Of a stretch of DNA of 12,913 nt, positions 1 to 7,442 are shown one piece after another (position 1 is the stretch's first letter; each line of letters opens with the position of its first letter). Position numbers and translations under genes: made by a program. The DNA lies in the NCBI GenBank assembly GCA_035506295.1, contig DATJPR010000277.1, positions 1 to 12,913 on the forward strand, written 5' to 3'. The DNA comes from DATJPR01 sp035506295. Lineage in GTDB: Bacteria > Bacteroidota > Ignavibacteria > UBA10030 > UBA6906. A model generated the notes under the pieces. The model saw only the letters and a program-made list of their open reading frames with translations, was not told the DNA's origin and made no database searches.

Positions 1-519
1 GACTTCGGCTATGGGTTCAGCCCCGCGGAGTTTTCATTCTCCGGTCTCGCGAAAATTGGGTTGCCATCGCTGGGGCTCGATCTCGTCTTCGGATGCACGT
101 ACATCCCTCTTTCCGGAAATGATCAGTCAGATTTCTTCACAGGGGAAGATGGTCTCACGTATCAGCGCATATCGATGCTCGACAGTCGTGCGTCACTCTT
201 CGCCGCATCGATCGGTCCCCAGTGGTTCGTCCGGAAACCGGGCATAGGGCCGTACGTCGGACTGCGCTTGAGCGTTGTTCACATGAGTTCGATTGCATCC
301 ACTGTTCGTTCCGGTGCACAAATCCTGACGAAGGATGGAGACGGCTGGACGAGACTCGGGTTCGGAATCACTGGAGGAATTGAAATCCCAGAAAGTTCTC
401 CGGTCTCCATCGATATCGGAGGACACTACAACTTCGACTGGATGCTCGATGGTGTTATCGGCGAACCTGGTCTTGACGAATACGGACTCACAGCCACCGT
501 GCTGGTTTCGATCCTTTAG
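1..519 (+). CDS. Predicted outer-membrane beta-barrel protein, 3' part (5' end outside window)
   Basis: Frame 1 is open from the first base to a TAG at 517-519, so about 172 C-terminal residues of a longer protein are visible. The sequence alternates hydrophobic and polar residues with many Gly and aromatic positions, for example GPYVGLRLSVVHMSS, FGITGGIEIP and VSIDIGGHYNFDW, and ends in a strand-like TATVLVSIL. This is the look of a porin-like barrel of the OMP_b-brl type. The last strand ends in Leu rather than the classic terminal Phe. A second barrel-like gene follows after 48 bp on the same strand, so the two are probably co-transcribed. I do not recognise a specific family, and transport, adhesion or structural roles are all possible. 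No catalytic motif is visible. Confidence 0.6.
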   Translation, partial: DFGYGFSPAEFSFSGLAKIGLPSLGLDLVFGCTYIPLSGNDQSDFFTGEDGLTYQRISMLDSRASLFAASIGPQWFVRKPGIGPYVGLRLSVVHMSSIASTVRSGAQILTKDGDGWTRLGFGITGGIEIPESSPVSIDIGGHYNFDWMLDGVIGEPGLDEYGLTATVLVSIL

Positions 520-567
520 CATCAAGGGACCTCACTCCCATGGTACTCAACTGTCTGCGGAGGAACC

Positions 568-1482
568 GTGTCTACTCGAGTATGTATTCTGTTCATTCTC
601 ACCGTTGCATATGCAACCAGCGCCGACTGTTGGTCGCAGCGTGACAGTACCTCCAATCAACCCCGACTTGTTTCGCCTTTGTTCAATCAGTGGAACACTA
701 TCCCCGACGGCTATTCGTTTCGGATTGCGGGTATTTCTTCGCCGGCAAACCTCGGTGAGTCCGTCGGGAGCCTGACTCTGACCCTTGGTGGCATGTTGGA
801 AGTCGCAGTCCGGCACGAAGGTCTTCTCGGCTCTCCGGTAGGCCGACTTACGCCAACGAATGAAATCGGCGTGCGAATGCAGTTACTTTCGGAGCAATCA
901 GGAAAGGCGGGTGTCTCCGTGTTCTTCAACATGATGACGCAAACCCAGGGAAATCTGCTTGGGAACGCGGATCTCGCCGGCACGCTTCCGGGGATTTACA
1001 ATATGGCGGTCGAATCCATGGCGTATGATGCAAAAACCATGGTAGCGGGAATCGCATTCTCCACAACGGTCAATCCGTGGCTATCCGTGGGCGGCGCACT
1101 CGGCGTGCGTGATGTGTGGTGGAAGCAGCAGTTTACAAAGTACCGGGTTCCGGTGTCTCTACCGACAACATCAGACGGATGGACGTTCCCTCTCGCCGAG
1201 CAGACATCATACAACCTCCACTGGTCCGTCAATCTCGCAGCGCGGATTACTTCGAATTTGCAGCTTCTCGGAGAGGTACGCATGCTCCCCTTCATGGATA
1301 TAGATGAGTCAACGTATCTGCTCACGGCACGTCAAGGAATCGAAGCGGCCGTCGGTCTCGCCTATACTGTGGCACCAGGCATTGACCTTCTGCTCCTCGA
1401 TCGCTGGTTTTCGGAAGGCGGCTCGAGAACACACTACCACGAGATTCGCCTCGGGGTCAGCGTTACTCTCGGTGGTTTGTAA
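568..1482 (+). CDS. Predicted exported outer-membrane barrel protein, family unknown
   Basis: This encodes 304 residues. The start is a GTG with GGAGGA at 559-564 just upstream, which decides the start. The N-terminus (MSTRVCILFILTVAYATSA) is a Sec-type signal peptide. A Cys follows at about residue 22 but lacks a proper lipobox, so a lipoprotein is unlikely. The mature part contains repeated amphipathic strand-like stretches such as SLTLTLGGMLEVAVRHEG, KTMVAGIAFSTTV and NLQLLGEVRML. It ends in EIRLGVSVTLGGL, which resembles the final strands of an outer-membrane barrel. It lies 48 bp behind another barrel gene and is closed by a hairpin at 1492-1515. I cannot name the family. PorV/UPF0164-type barrels are an alternative, but I see no decisive motif. 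Confidence 0.65.
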   Translation: MSTRVCILFILTVAYATSADCWSQRDSTSNQPRLVSPLFNQWNTIPDGYSFRIAGISSPANLGESVGSLTLTLGGMLEVAVRHEGLLGSPVGRLTPTNEIGVRMQLLSEQSGKAGVSVFFNMMTQTQGNLLGNADLAGTLPGIYNMAVESMAYDAKTMVAGIAFSTTVNPWLSVGGALGVRDVWWKQQFTKYRVPVSLPTTSDGWTFPLAEQTSYNLHWSVNLAARITSNLQLLGEVRMLPFMDIDESTYLLTARQGIEAAVGLAYTVAPGIDLLLLDRWFSEGGSRTHYHEIRLGVSVTLGGL

Positions 1483-1491
1483 CGGCAAAAA

Positions 1492-1515
1492 AAATGGATG
1501 CCCAGGCATCCATTT
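1492..1515. terminator. Shared hairpin terminator between convergent genes
   Basis: A 10-bp perfect stem (AAATGGATGC / GCATCCATTT) with loop CCAG sits 9 bp after the stop at 1482 and 23 bp beyond the stop of the minus-strand gene ending at 1539. Read on the minus strand the stem runs into a tract of eight T (plus-strand A at 1487-1494), a textbook intrinsic terminator. On the plus strand it is followed by a weaker TTTATTGTT. It probably ends transcription in both directions. Confidence 0.8.
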
Positions 1516-1538
1516 ATTGTTCAACCCCGAGCCTGCGA

Positions 1539-3377
1539 CTATGGCGCCTGCACAATCATCAGCTCGAACGGCTGTATGGTAAAACTCACGTCGGTGTGGA
1601 GAGGGATATCGAAGCCTCTCATTTGCTGGGCTTTGGCGGCATTCACCGAGAGAAGGTCATCGTGCGCCAACTCCCGCCAGCCGGATTCGGGAAGTGCATC
1701 CGGGAAGTGCAGTGTCACGTTCGCCGGCTCGTCGTTCATATTGTATAACGCGTATTGCTTCTCCCCGAACAGATACATCCCCACGCCGCCCGGTCCTTCC
1801 AGCTGCATCCCGAGCTCTTTCGTGAACGGCCGCCGGATCGTGTTTAATGCTTCGACCGGAAGTCGGAGAAGATCATAACTGTTGTCCGGCATGTTCAGAA
1901 CGTAGATCGTTCCCTTCATGTATTGGACTTCAAGAAGAATCCCGAAGTCATTGTCCTCCCGGACGAGCGCCAGATCGCGCGCATACGGCCACGTCGTGGT
2001 TTCAATCGCGGGAAAAACGAACGGTCGATCGCTCTTGAACACCTGTTCGCGCCAGCCTGATCGACCCCGGAAGGTGGACGAAGAGACCGTCTCAGGCCCT
2101 TCCATGAGGTTGAGGGTATTCTTGAATTCCGTGTTCCCCAGTTTCTTGAACAGCGACCAGGTCATGAACACGTCGTGGCCGTTTTTCAGCCGGGAAATCA
2201 TCTTGTCGGCCAGGCCCGGATCTCGCAGTGAATGCTCGGTGAAGATTGCCGTCTGCGTCGTATCGGGAAACTCGGCGACCGGATCGATGGGAATTCCCGC
2301 CATTCCGAGGTAGCCAAAGATATTGTACTCGCCCGTCGAGCCGTACGGCAGGTACATCGGCACTCCGCGAGCATTGCCCTTCAACAGCCCAGCGACATGG
2401 TCGAACTCGGGGAGCATCTCCCGGAAGTGAGGAAAGACGTCGCTGGAGGGCCCGGTGTGGTGAATCTGACCGGCACACCAGAGGATGATCTCCGGCGACT
2501 TTGCCAGCACCGCCTGCCAGACCTGCGCAACGTAGTCGTTGGCCTGTCCCTTCATGTCGTAGTTGTCGAGCCAGGAGCCGACCCACTTTTTCGGATCAAC
2601 CGACGGCCACCATTTCTGGAACACATAGCCGCTGTAGATCGGGATATGTTGGTCGTGTGTGGCACGGGTTCTCGTCTCAATGCCGACCGCCATCGCATCA
2701 AATTGCTTTGTTTCTCCATAGACGTCGTACCCGTTCAGCCGGTGACCTTCATACCAGTTGGGATACTTGATGATGACTCTGATGCCAGGATGAACCTTCT
2801 TCGCCGGCTCGATGATGTATTTCTCCGAGACCTCGAGAAGGAGCTTCGTCCGGTAGTCCGCCCAGCTCGTTTTCCCCCGTGCTTCGACACATTTCTCACA
2901 GGTGCAGGTGGTGAAGAGCCAGTCGTCCAGGATGAATTCGTCGAAGATTTGCGCGAGGGCGCGCGAGCGGCGCTCAAGGATAGCCTGGTTCTCCGGGTTG
3001 TTGTAGCACATCGGTCCACCGGGAACCGTGGGCACCATCGCGCCCGAGACCTTCACGCCGAGCGAACGGAAGTAGTCTGCGGCGGACTTCATCACGTTGA
3101 CATTCACTTCCCCTTCACTGGAACACTCGAGATAGACGTGCCCGGCTCTGATTGGCGCGAAGTACTCTGTCACTTCCCGGCGTGAGGCCGAATCTGCGAG
3201 AAGGCGCTCAATGTCCGAGTAGGTGAAGTAGATCGCGTACTTGACATTTTGCCATGACGACGGCTCGTGAGCGGGCGAAGGCATCGTGCTCTGCGCGACG
3301 AGGGGCTGCGCGGCAAACAGTGCTGTCAGCAGCAGAAGCATTATTGTTGAACGGACGGAGGTGTGAAAGACAGGCAT
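1539..3377 (-). CDS. Secreted glycoside-hydrolase-like TIM-barrel protein
   Basis: This encodes 612 residues from the ATG at 3377. The frame extends 32 codons further upstream, but this ATG is preceded by GAGGAG at 8-bp spacing and begins a clear Sec signal peptide (MPVFHTSVRSTIMLLLLTALFAAQPLVAQ), so I take it as the start. Residues about 45-330 look like a TIM barrel of the GH-like superfamily: VKYAIYF, a strand ending in HVYLECSSEGEVN, GVKVSGAMVPT, then FDEFILDDW (Asp151/Asp152) followed by a CTCEKC cluster (Cys158, 160, 163), and later RVIIKYPNWYEG and IILWCAGQ. The Asp pair near a Cys cluster recalls the acid/Cys-rich motif of several uncharacterised GH-like families. The C-terminal third looks like beta-sandwich accessory domains. 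It is the second gene of a minus-strand pair, 41 bp after the esterase. The substrate is unknown; a pectic or other uronic-acid glycan is inferred from neighbours. Confidence 0.7.
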   Translation of the reverse strand: MPVFHTSVRSTIMLLLLTALFAAQPLVAQSTMPSPAHEPSSWQNVKYAIYFTYSDIERLLADSASRREVTEYFAPIRAGHVYLECSSEGEVNVNVMKSAADYFRSLGVKVSGAMVPTVPGGPMCYNNPENQAILERRSRALAQIFDEFILDDWLFTTCTCEKCVEARGKTSWADYRTKLLLEVSEKYIIEPAKKVHPGIRVIIKYPNWYEGHRLNGYDVYGETKQFDAMAVGIETRTRATHDQHIPIYSGYVFQKWWPSVDPKKWVGSWLDNYDMKGQANDYVAQVWQAVLAKSPEIILWCAGQIHHTGPSSDVFPHFREMLPEFDHVAGLLKGNARGVPMYLPYGSTGEYNIFGYLGMAGIPIDPVAEFPDTTQTAIFTEHSLRDPGLADKMISRLKNGHDVFMTWSLFKKLGNTEFKNTLNLMEGPETVSSSTFRGRSGWREQVFKSDRPFVFPAIETTTWPYARDLALVREDNDFGILLEVQYMKGTIYVLNMPDNSYDLLRLPVEALNTIRRPFTKELGMQLEGPGGVGMYLFGEKQYALYNMNDEPANVTLHFPDALPESGWRELAHDDLLSVNAAKAQQMRGFDIPLHTDVSFTIQPFELMIVQAP

Positions 3378-3401
3378 TGCAGTTTCTCCTCTTGGAAATG
3401 T

Positions 3402-3415
3402 ATCGTTACAACGAT
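3402..3415. promoter_or_regulatory. Small perfect dyad between esterase and GH-like genes
   Basis: ATCGTT-AC-AACGAT is a 6-bp perfect inverted repeat in the 41-bp gap between the esterase stop (3419) and the GH-like start (3377), just upstream of that gene's ribosome binding site (3386-3391). It could be an operator half-site pair or a small mRNA hairpin. No further copy was noticed in the 4565-4698 divergent region, so its function is open. Confidence 0.25.
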
Positions 3416-3418
3416 GTG

Positions 3419-4564
3419 TCACTTGAAGAGCAACGGCGCAAACTCGGAGAGGTATTCCCTCCAGTTCACCCAAGTATGGCCGCCGGACGATTCATGGAAC
3501 TCGACGTCGAAGCCGTGCTCCTTCAACAACGCGACGGTTTTCTCCGAAACCTGGAGAAGAAAATCGTCTGCGCCCGTGGCAAACCAGATGTGCCGGAGTC
3601 CGATCTTGAGGCTGTTGTCGTCGAGCATCTTCTTGTTGCGCTCTTCCCAGGAAGGGCCTGCGGGCGCGTTCCCGCGATTCATTCCACCGAGCTCGAAGAT
3701 CCCGGAGCTGAAGACGCCGATGGAAGAGTAATCGCCGAGATCGGGGATTCCGATATTCAGTGCCTGTGCTCCTCCCATCGAAAGCCCCGCAATCGCACGA
3801 TGCGCGCGATCGGTATAGACACGATAGTGTGATTCGATGTACGGTCTGATGTCACGCGTGAAGTCGGCGATGAAATCATCCTGGGTTATATTCATCCCTG
3901 AATGGAATGGTCCCGTATGACCCGCCGGCATCACGACCAGCATGGGGACCGCCTTCCCCCCGGCGATCAGGTTGTCGAGGATGAACCCCGCGCGACCGAC
4001 GCTCGACCAGGAATCGTCGCAGTCCCATGCGCCGTGGAGGAGATACAACACGGGGAACTTGTCGCTTACGACTTCATAGCCCGGCGGAGTGTAGACGTGC
4101 ATGCGCCGGAATCGATGGAGCGATTGTGAGTAATACGTGACCGAAGCGACAGAGCCATGCGGCACGTTCTGCGTTTCCATGAAAGCCGCGCCCGGGACGT
4201 AGACGAGGCTCCATGCGTCTTCGTTCGATTCGCTGACGGACGGATTGCGCGGGTCCATGACGCTCAAACTGTCGACGACAAAGCGGTAGCGGTACGCTCC
4301 CGGCACGACAGGACCGATGGTCGTCTCCCAGACGCCATCCGGTTGACGCACGAGTTCTTTCTTTCGGAGAGGTTCAGGGATATCCGACCCTCCGATCAGG
4401 ATCTGTCTTGCGGTCGGAGCATAGATGCGAAAGGTGACCATCCCGCCAGGCCCGACCGCTGGTGAGTGAAGCGTATCACCCGGGGAGAGTGCCGGCGTCT
4501 GGGCCGTCATGATCGCCGCGGCGCACAGGGTCAAGGCTGGAAGGATGAACCACAATCTCTTCAT
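3419..4564 (-). CDS. Secreted CE1-like esterase with N-terminal CBM48-like domain
   Basis: This encodes 381 residues. The ATG at 4564 has GGAG at 4572-4575; a TTG two codons upstream is less likely. Residues 1-22 form a Sec signal peptide. Residues about 35-130 form an immunoglobulin-like E-set/CBM48-type domain (VTFRIYAPTARQILIGGSD, PGAYRYRFVVDS, DPRNP), as in enterochelin-esterase-like and feruloyl/acetyl esterases. Residues about 140-381 form an alpha/beta hydrolase: YLLHGAWDCDDSW, the nucleophile elbow GLSMGG (Ser262), an acidic residue in GADDF (Asp333/334) and His363 in SGGHTW. This fits the CE1/Esterase_D family, which removes acetyl or feruloyl groups from plant polysaccharides. It is the first gene of the minus-strand pair and is divergent from a GH88/GH105 gene, so release of ester groups from pectin or xylan is more likely than siderophore hydrolysis. 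The exact ester is not readable from sequence. Confidence 0.88.
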   Translation of the reverse strand: MKRLWFILPALTLCAAAIMTAQTPALSPGDTLHSPAVGPGGMVTFRIYAPTARQILIGGSDIPEPLRKKELVRQPDGVWETTIGPVVPGAYRYRFVVDSLSVMDPRNPSVSESNEDAWSLVYVPGAAFMETQNVPHGSVASVTYYSQSLHRFRRMHVYTPPGYEVVSDKFPVLYLLHGAWDCDDSWSSVGRAGFILDNLIAGGKAVPMLVVMPAGHTGPFHSGMNITQDDFIADFTRDIRPYIESHYRVYTDRAHRAIAGLSMGGAQALNIGIPDLGDYSSIGVFSSGIFELGGMNRGNAPAGPSWEERNKKMLDDNSLKIGLRHIWFATGADDFLLQVSEKTVALLKEHGFDVEFHESSGGHTWVNWREYLSEFAPLLFK

Positions 4565-4638
4565 GGACAATCTCCGAACGATGCCCTGCGGGATTTCCTC
4601 CGTGCGTGGCCCTCGCGACGAATGTCCCTCAGGCAGGG

Positions 4639-4667
4639 TTGAATGTTCTTGAAATGATGCGTATATC
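4639..4667 (+). promoter_or_regulatory. Candidate sigma-70-type promoter of the GH88/GH105 gene
   Basis: TTGAAT (4639-4644) and TATATC (4662-4667) are separated by 17 bp, each matching 4 of 6 consensus bases. The expected transcript would start near 4674, before the ribosome binding site at 4685-4689. This supports translation from 4699 rather than from upstream in-frame codons. It is a weak match found by eye only. Confidence 0.35.
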
Positions 4668-4698
4668 GTTCCTCACTGACCGTCAGGGAATCTCGCCC

Positions 4699-5763
4699 AT
4701 GCAACGTCGACAATTCCTCGTCACCGTTCCGCTTGCTGCCGCTGGTCTCACCGGGCCAAAGGTGATTCGTGGGAGGGAGTTGCACGCGCTGGATGAAGAC
4801 AGCACTCAGAAGAACAAGAATCTTTTGGACAAAGTAAAGAACGCCATGCTCTCCATGCAGCGCGCCACGTGGGAACAGGGGGTCGCCATGCAGGCGCTGC
4901 TCGAACAGGGGGAGTCCGATCTTGTCATCCTCATGGCGAAGGACGCCGTTCTTCGCCAGTCGGACGATGGCCGGCTGTCGATGCTTGGCGAGGAGTTCGC
5001 GTTGAGCGATGCTGCATGCCCCGGCGAAGCGGTGCACTGGGCAGCCAGGAAGACCGGCGACAAAACATTGCAGGCCGGGTTCGACAAGATGCTGGAGTAT
5101 GTTCTTCACAAAGCGCCGAGAACGAAGGACGGGATCCTCTACCATTTTACGAACATTCCGCAGATCTGGAGCGACATTCTGTATATGCTCCCCCCGTTTC
5201 TTGCCGTGGCAGGAGAATTTCATGAAGCGATGATGCAGATCGAGGGTGAGCGGGCCCACCTTTGGAACCCGGAGAAGAAACTCTTGTCGCACATGTGGGA
5301 CGACGGGAAGCAGGCACTTGTCCGAAAGGACTGCTGGGGGGTCGGGAATGGCTGGGCGGCCGCGGGCCTCTCCCGTGTGATTCGCATGCTCCCGGCTACG
5401 ATGGAGCGGGAACGCTCAACGCTCATCGGCTACGCGACCGCAATTCTCGACGGATGCATTGCGCACCAGCGCGATGACGGTCTCTTCCATAATATCGTCG
5501 ATAACCCCGACACCTTCGTCGAGACCAACCTTGCCCAGATGCTGGCGTACACGATCTATCGAGGGACAAAGGCCGGCTGGCTTGACGGGCACTACCGGGC
5601 TTGCGCAGATCGGATGCGCGCCGCGGTGCATGCGAAGGTCGACGACCTCGGACTGGTGCAGGGCGTGTGCGGCTCGCCGGAGTTTGATCATCCCGGCACC
5701 GCAACCGAGGGGCAGGCATTCTTCCTGATGATGGAAGCGGCCTACGCCGATCGTGTCAATTGA
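4699..5763 (+). CDS. GH88/GH105 family unsaturated uronyl/rhamnogalacturonyl hydrolase, Tat-type signal
   Basis: This encodes 354 residues. The start is chosen at ATG 4699 because AGGGA lies 9 bp upstream and the protein then begins MQRRQFLVTVPLAAAG, a twin-arginine-like signal. The (alpha/alpha)6-barrel enzyme signature is clear: ATWEQGVAMQALLE, LSDAACPGEAVHWA (Asp104), IWSDILYMLPPFLA (Asp159), DCWGVGNGWAAAG and FVETNLAQMLAYTIYRG. The 55-residue spacing of Asp104 and Asp159 equals that of Asp88 and Asp143 in Bacillus subtilis YteR, from memory. Such enzymes hydrate the unsaturated uronic acid left at the non-reducing end by polysaccharide lyases. The gene diverges from the esterase/GH-like pair across 134 bp, consistent with a shared role in pectin-type glycan breakdown. 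No polysaccharide lyase is in the window. The preferred substrate (rhamnogalacturonan, ulvan or glucuronyl oligomers) is uncertain. Confidence 0.88.
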   Translation: MQRRQFLVTVPLAAAGLTGPKVIRGRELHALDEDSTQKNKNLLDKVKNAMLSMQRATWEQGVAMQALLEQGESDLVILMAKDAVLRQSDDGRLSMLGEEFALSDAACPGEAVHWAARKTGDKTLQAGFDKMLEYVLHKAPRTKDGILYHFTNIPQIWSDILYMLPPFLAVAGEFHEAMMQIEGERAHLWNPEKKLLSHMWDDGKQALVRKDCWGVGNGWAAAGLSRVIRMLPATMERERSTLIGYATAILDGCIAHQRDDGLFHNIVDNPDTFVETNLAQMLAYTIYRGTKAGWLDGHYRACADRMRAAVHAKVDDLGLVQGVCGSPEFDHPGTATEGQAFFLMMEAAYADRVN

Positions 5764-5791
5764 CGATTGTGGATTGCCGATTGTCGATTGT
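5764..5791 (+). repeat. Degenerate 7-bp tandem repeat array, left copy
   Basis: Four consecutive 7-bp units begin at the base after the stop codon at 5761-5763: CGATTGT, GGATTGC, CGATTGT, CGATTGT. The consensus is SGATTGY. The array fills most of the 37-bp gap between two convergent genes. It is the reverse complement of the family seen at 10169-10253. A 10-bp perfect palindrome (GTCAATTGAC, 5755-5764) overlaps the stop codon at its left edge. The arrangement resembles short tandemly repeated heptamers known from other bacterial genomes. Confidence 0.8.
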
Positions 5792-5800
5792 GATGTTCGT

Positions 5801-6217
5801 TTAGTGAGCCACCTTGATGTAGCCCCATCCCTCGCGCTGCTTTGAGATGATCTCGTACACGCCGTCCGGAACGGTCTGCACGCCGTTCGCGAGTGTGCTC
5901 GGGTCGACCTTGTTGTTCTTCAATGCCATCCGGCAGACCCTGAAGGAGACCTTCGGATTCTTGAGGGCATTGTTAAGCTCCATCGGGACCGTCGTCTTTT
6001 CCGGTAAGACCAATTCGTAGCCTTTGCCATACATAACGACTTCGAGCTCCGCCTCAGGGTTCGCGGTCGTTATCTCTCTGACCAATCGCATGACCGCCTT
6101 CTGATCCAGGCTGTCTCTGCTCGTCAAATCAAAGACCACCCGGTACGAAGAGTTCTGGGACAGTCCGATTCCCGAGATGAGAAGCAGAAATGCCGCTACA
6201 GCTGCCATTCGTTTCAT
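5801..6217 (-). CDS. Sec-exported DsrE-family sulfur-carrier-like protein
   Basis: This encodes 138 residues. The ATG at 6217 has GGAGG at 7-bp spacing, and the protein starts with a Sec signal peptide (MKRMAAVAAFLLLISGIGLSQ). The mature part fits the DsrE/DsrF-like (COG1416) pattern: YRVVFDLTSRDS, then ELEVVMYGKGYELVL, then VSFRVCRMALKNNK carrying the only cysteine (Cys95), then VPDGVYEIISKQREGWGYIK at the C-terminus. In the DsrE superfamily this Cys can carry sulfane sulfur. Canonical DsrE and TusD proteins are cytoplasmic, whereas this one is predicted to be periplasmic. It follows the rhodanese-MBL gene by 26 bp on the same strand, so an operon is likely. The role (periplasmic persulfide carrier or sulfur sensor) is inferred. 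Confidence 0.88.
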   Translation of the reverse strand: MKRMAAVAAFLLLISGIGLSQNSSYRVVFDLTSRDSLDQKAVMRLVREITTANPEAELEVVMYGKGYELVLPEKTTVPMELNNALKNPKVSFRVCRMALKNNKVDPSTLANGVQTVPDGVYEIISKQREGWGYIKVAH

Positions 6218-6243
6218 GATGGCACCTCCGATGATGTGTGTAG

Positions 6244-7425
6244 TCACTGGATTGCGCATTCGTTCTTGCCATTCTCTAGGAACTCCGCTTCAATTTCATC
6301 TGCTGCGAAAATCCCCACGTTGATTCCCTTGATGGTCCGGTACGCCGGCGGGGCCGACGTGGCTCTTCCTTCGATCCAGCGGAGGAATGTCTCTTCGTCC
6401 ATCTCTTGCAGTCCGGGATTCTCGGAGAGTAATTGCGCGAACGGAGCACCGACCCCCCGATCGGGCAACCGGGGAGTGTTTGATGTGTAATGCGCCGGAT
6501 ACACCATCATCGTCTTCGGCCAGGTGCTTCTTGCCCTTTGAATGCTCCGCCACAGCTGTGATGCCCATTCCTCAGTCTTCTCCGCGAGATCCGGTCGACC
6601 AATCGAATTGAGAAAAAGGAAATCACCCGTGAACGCAGCTTCTTCTTCGATCCGGAAGGTCACACTTCCCGGGGAATGACCCGGAGTATGCTCGACGGTC
6701 AGGGCGCAGCGACCGAGATCTATTTTCCTCCCATCCATGAGCGGGGTGAAGTCCAACTGTCCCGGCTCGCCGTTGTAGGGATAGACGCTGTCACCGGGAT
6801 GCAGATAATACGGGATCCCGAGACGGCGCGCGATTTCAGGGCCTCCACTGATGTAGTCGGCGTGCACATGAGTGTCCGCGACCGCGATCAACACGGCGCC
6901 GGTCTCCACCACGAACTGCAGGTGCGCGGAAAAGTCTCTCGGCGGGTCGATGATCATCGCTTCGCCGTCGCTCACCAGCACGTAGCTCAACGCCTCCTTC
7001 CCGATCCGGTCGAATTGCACGAGCCGGGTCAGCGGTGCCGGCGGCGGGAGGGTCCGGGGGACGGAGAGTTTCATCCATGCCGCCATCCCGCCTGTCAACG
7101 ACCTCGCCTTCGCTCCGAGCCGGTTGAGGTGAAGCGCGCCGATCTTGCTGTCATTTCCATGCGCGCAGATCACGACCACGGGTCGAGAGGGGTCGATGCC
7201 GGTGCCGGCAAGATCCGAATATTGGACGAGGCGTGACCCGACGATCGCAATGAGCCGGTCCTGCGGGATGAGCCCGACCGCGGGAACCGTATTCCCCGAC
7301 CGCGCGCGCACATCGACGATCTGGACCGGTTCTCCCGCTTCAAGTTTCTTCAGAAGTTCCAGCGGGCTAATTTCCGGAACGGTCTGCACATCGGCATTGT
7401 TCATTGACCAGGAATATTGAGCCAT
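6244..7425 (-). CDS. Rhodanese / metallo-beta-lactamase fusion, persulfide dioxygenase-like
   Basis: This encodes 393 residues. The ATG at 7425 has AAGGTG upstream. Residues about 15-122 form a rhodanese domain (VQIVDVRA, active-site loop ICAHGNDS with Cys87, SLTGGMAAW). Residues about 135-385 form an ETHE1/Blh-like metallo-beta-lactamase domain: DTHVHADYISGG (His186, His188, Asp190), TPGHSPGS (His250), FTGDFLF (Asp268), a GRPDL motif and YPAHY (His312). The iron ligands expected from human ETHE1 are present, but the His after Asp in the usual HxHxDH is Tyr191. Such fusions oxidise glutathione- or low-molecular-weight persulfides to sulfite or thiosulfate in the cytoplasm; no signal peptide is seen. 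It is the first gene of a pair with the exported DsrE protein. It is divergent from a tsdA-like gene, with only 17 bp between start codons. Confidence 0.9.
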   Translation of the reverse strand: MAQYSWSMNNADVQTVPEISPLELLKKLEAGEPVQIVDVRARSGNTVPAVGLIPQDRLIAIVGSRLVQYSDLAGTGIDPSRPVVVICAHGNDSKIGALHLNRLGAKARSLTGGMAAWMKLSVPRTLPPPAPLTRLVQFDRIGKEALSYVLVSDGEAMIIDPPRDFSAHLQFVVETGAVLIAVADTHVHADYISGGPEIARRLGIPYYLHPGDSVYPYNGEPGQLDFTPLMDGRKIDLGRCALTVEHTPGHSPGSVTFRIEEEAAFTGDFLFLNSIGRPDLAEKTEEWASQLWRSIQRARSTWPKTMMVYPAHYTSNTPRLPDRGVGAPFAQLLSENPGLQEMDEETFLRWIEGRATSAPPAYRTIKGINVGIFAADEIEAEFLENGKNECAIQ

Positions 7426-7442
7426 GACTTCACCTTCTCGAG

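Noticed and set aside
2232..3185. Plus-strand open frame of about 317 codons inside the GH-like gene
   Set aside because: It is antisense to a clear signal-peptide-bearing gene, is rich in Arg, Asp and Val as a shadow frame would be, and has no start signal.
4561..5292. Long open frame on the minus strand (about 243 codons) antisense to the GH88/GH105 gene
   Set aside because: It has no ribosome binding site and no family resemblance, and its composition is explained by the GC-rich codon pattern of the real gene on the other strand.
6244..7425. Antibiotic-hydrolysing beta-lactamase
   Set aside because: The rhodanese fusion, the GRPDL motif and ETHE1-type ligand pattern indicate persulfide oxidation, not beta-lactam hydrolysis.
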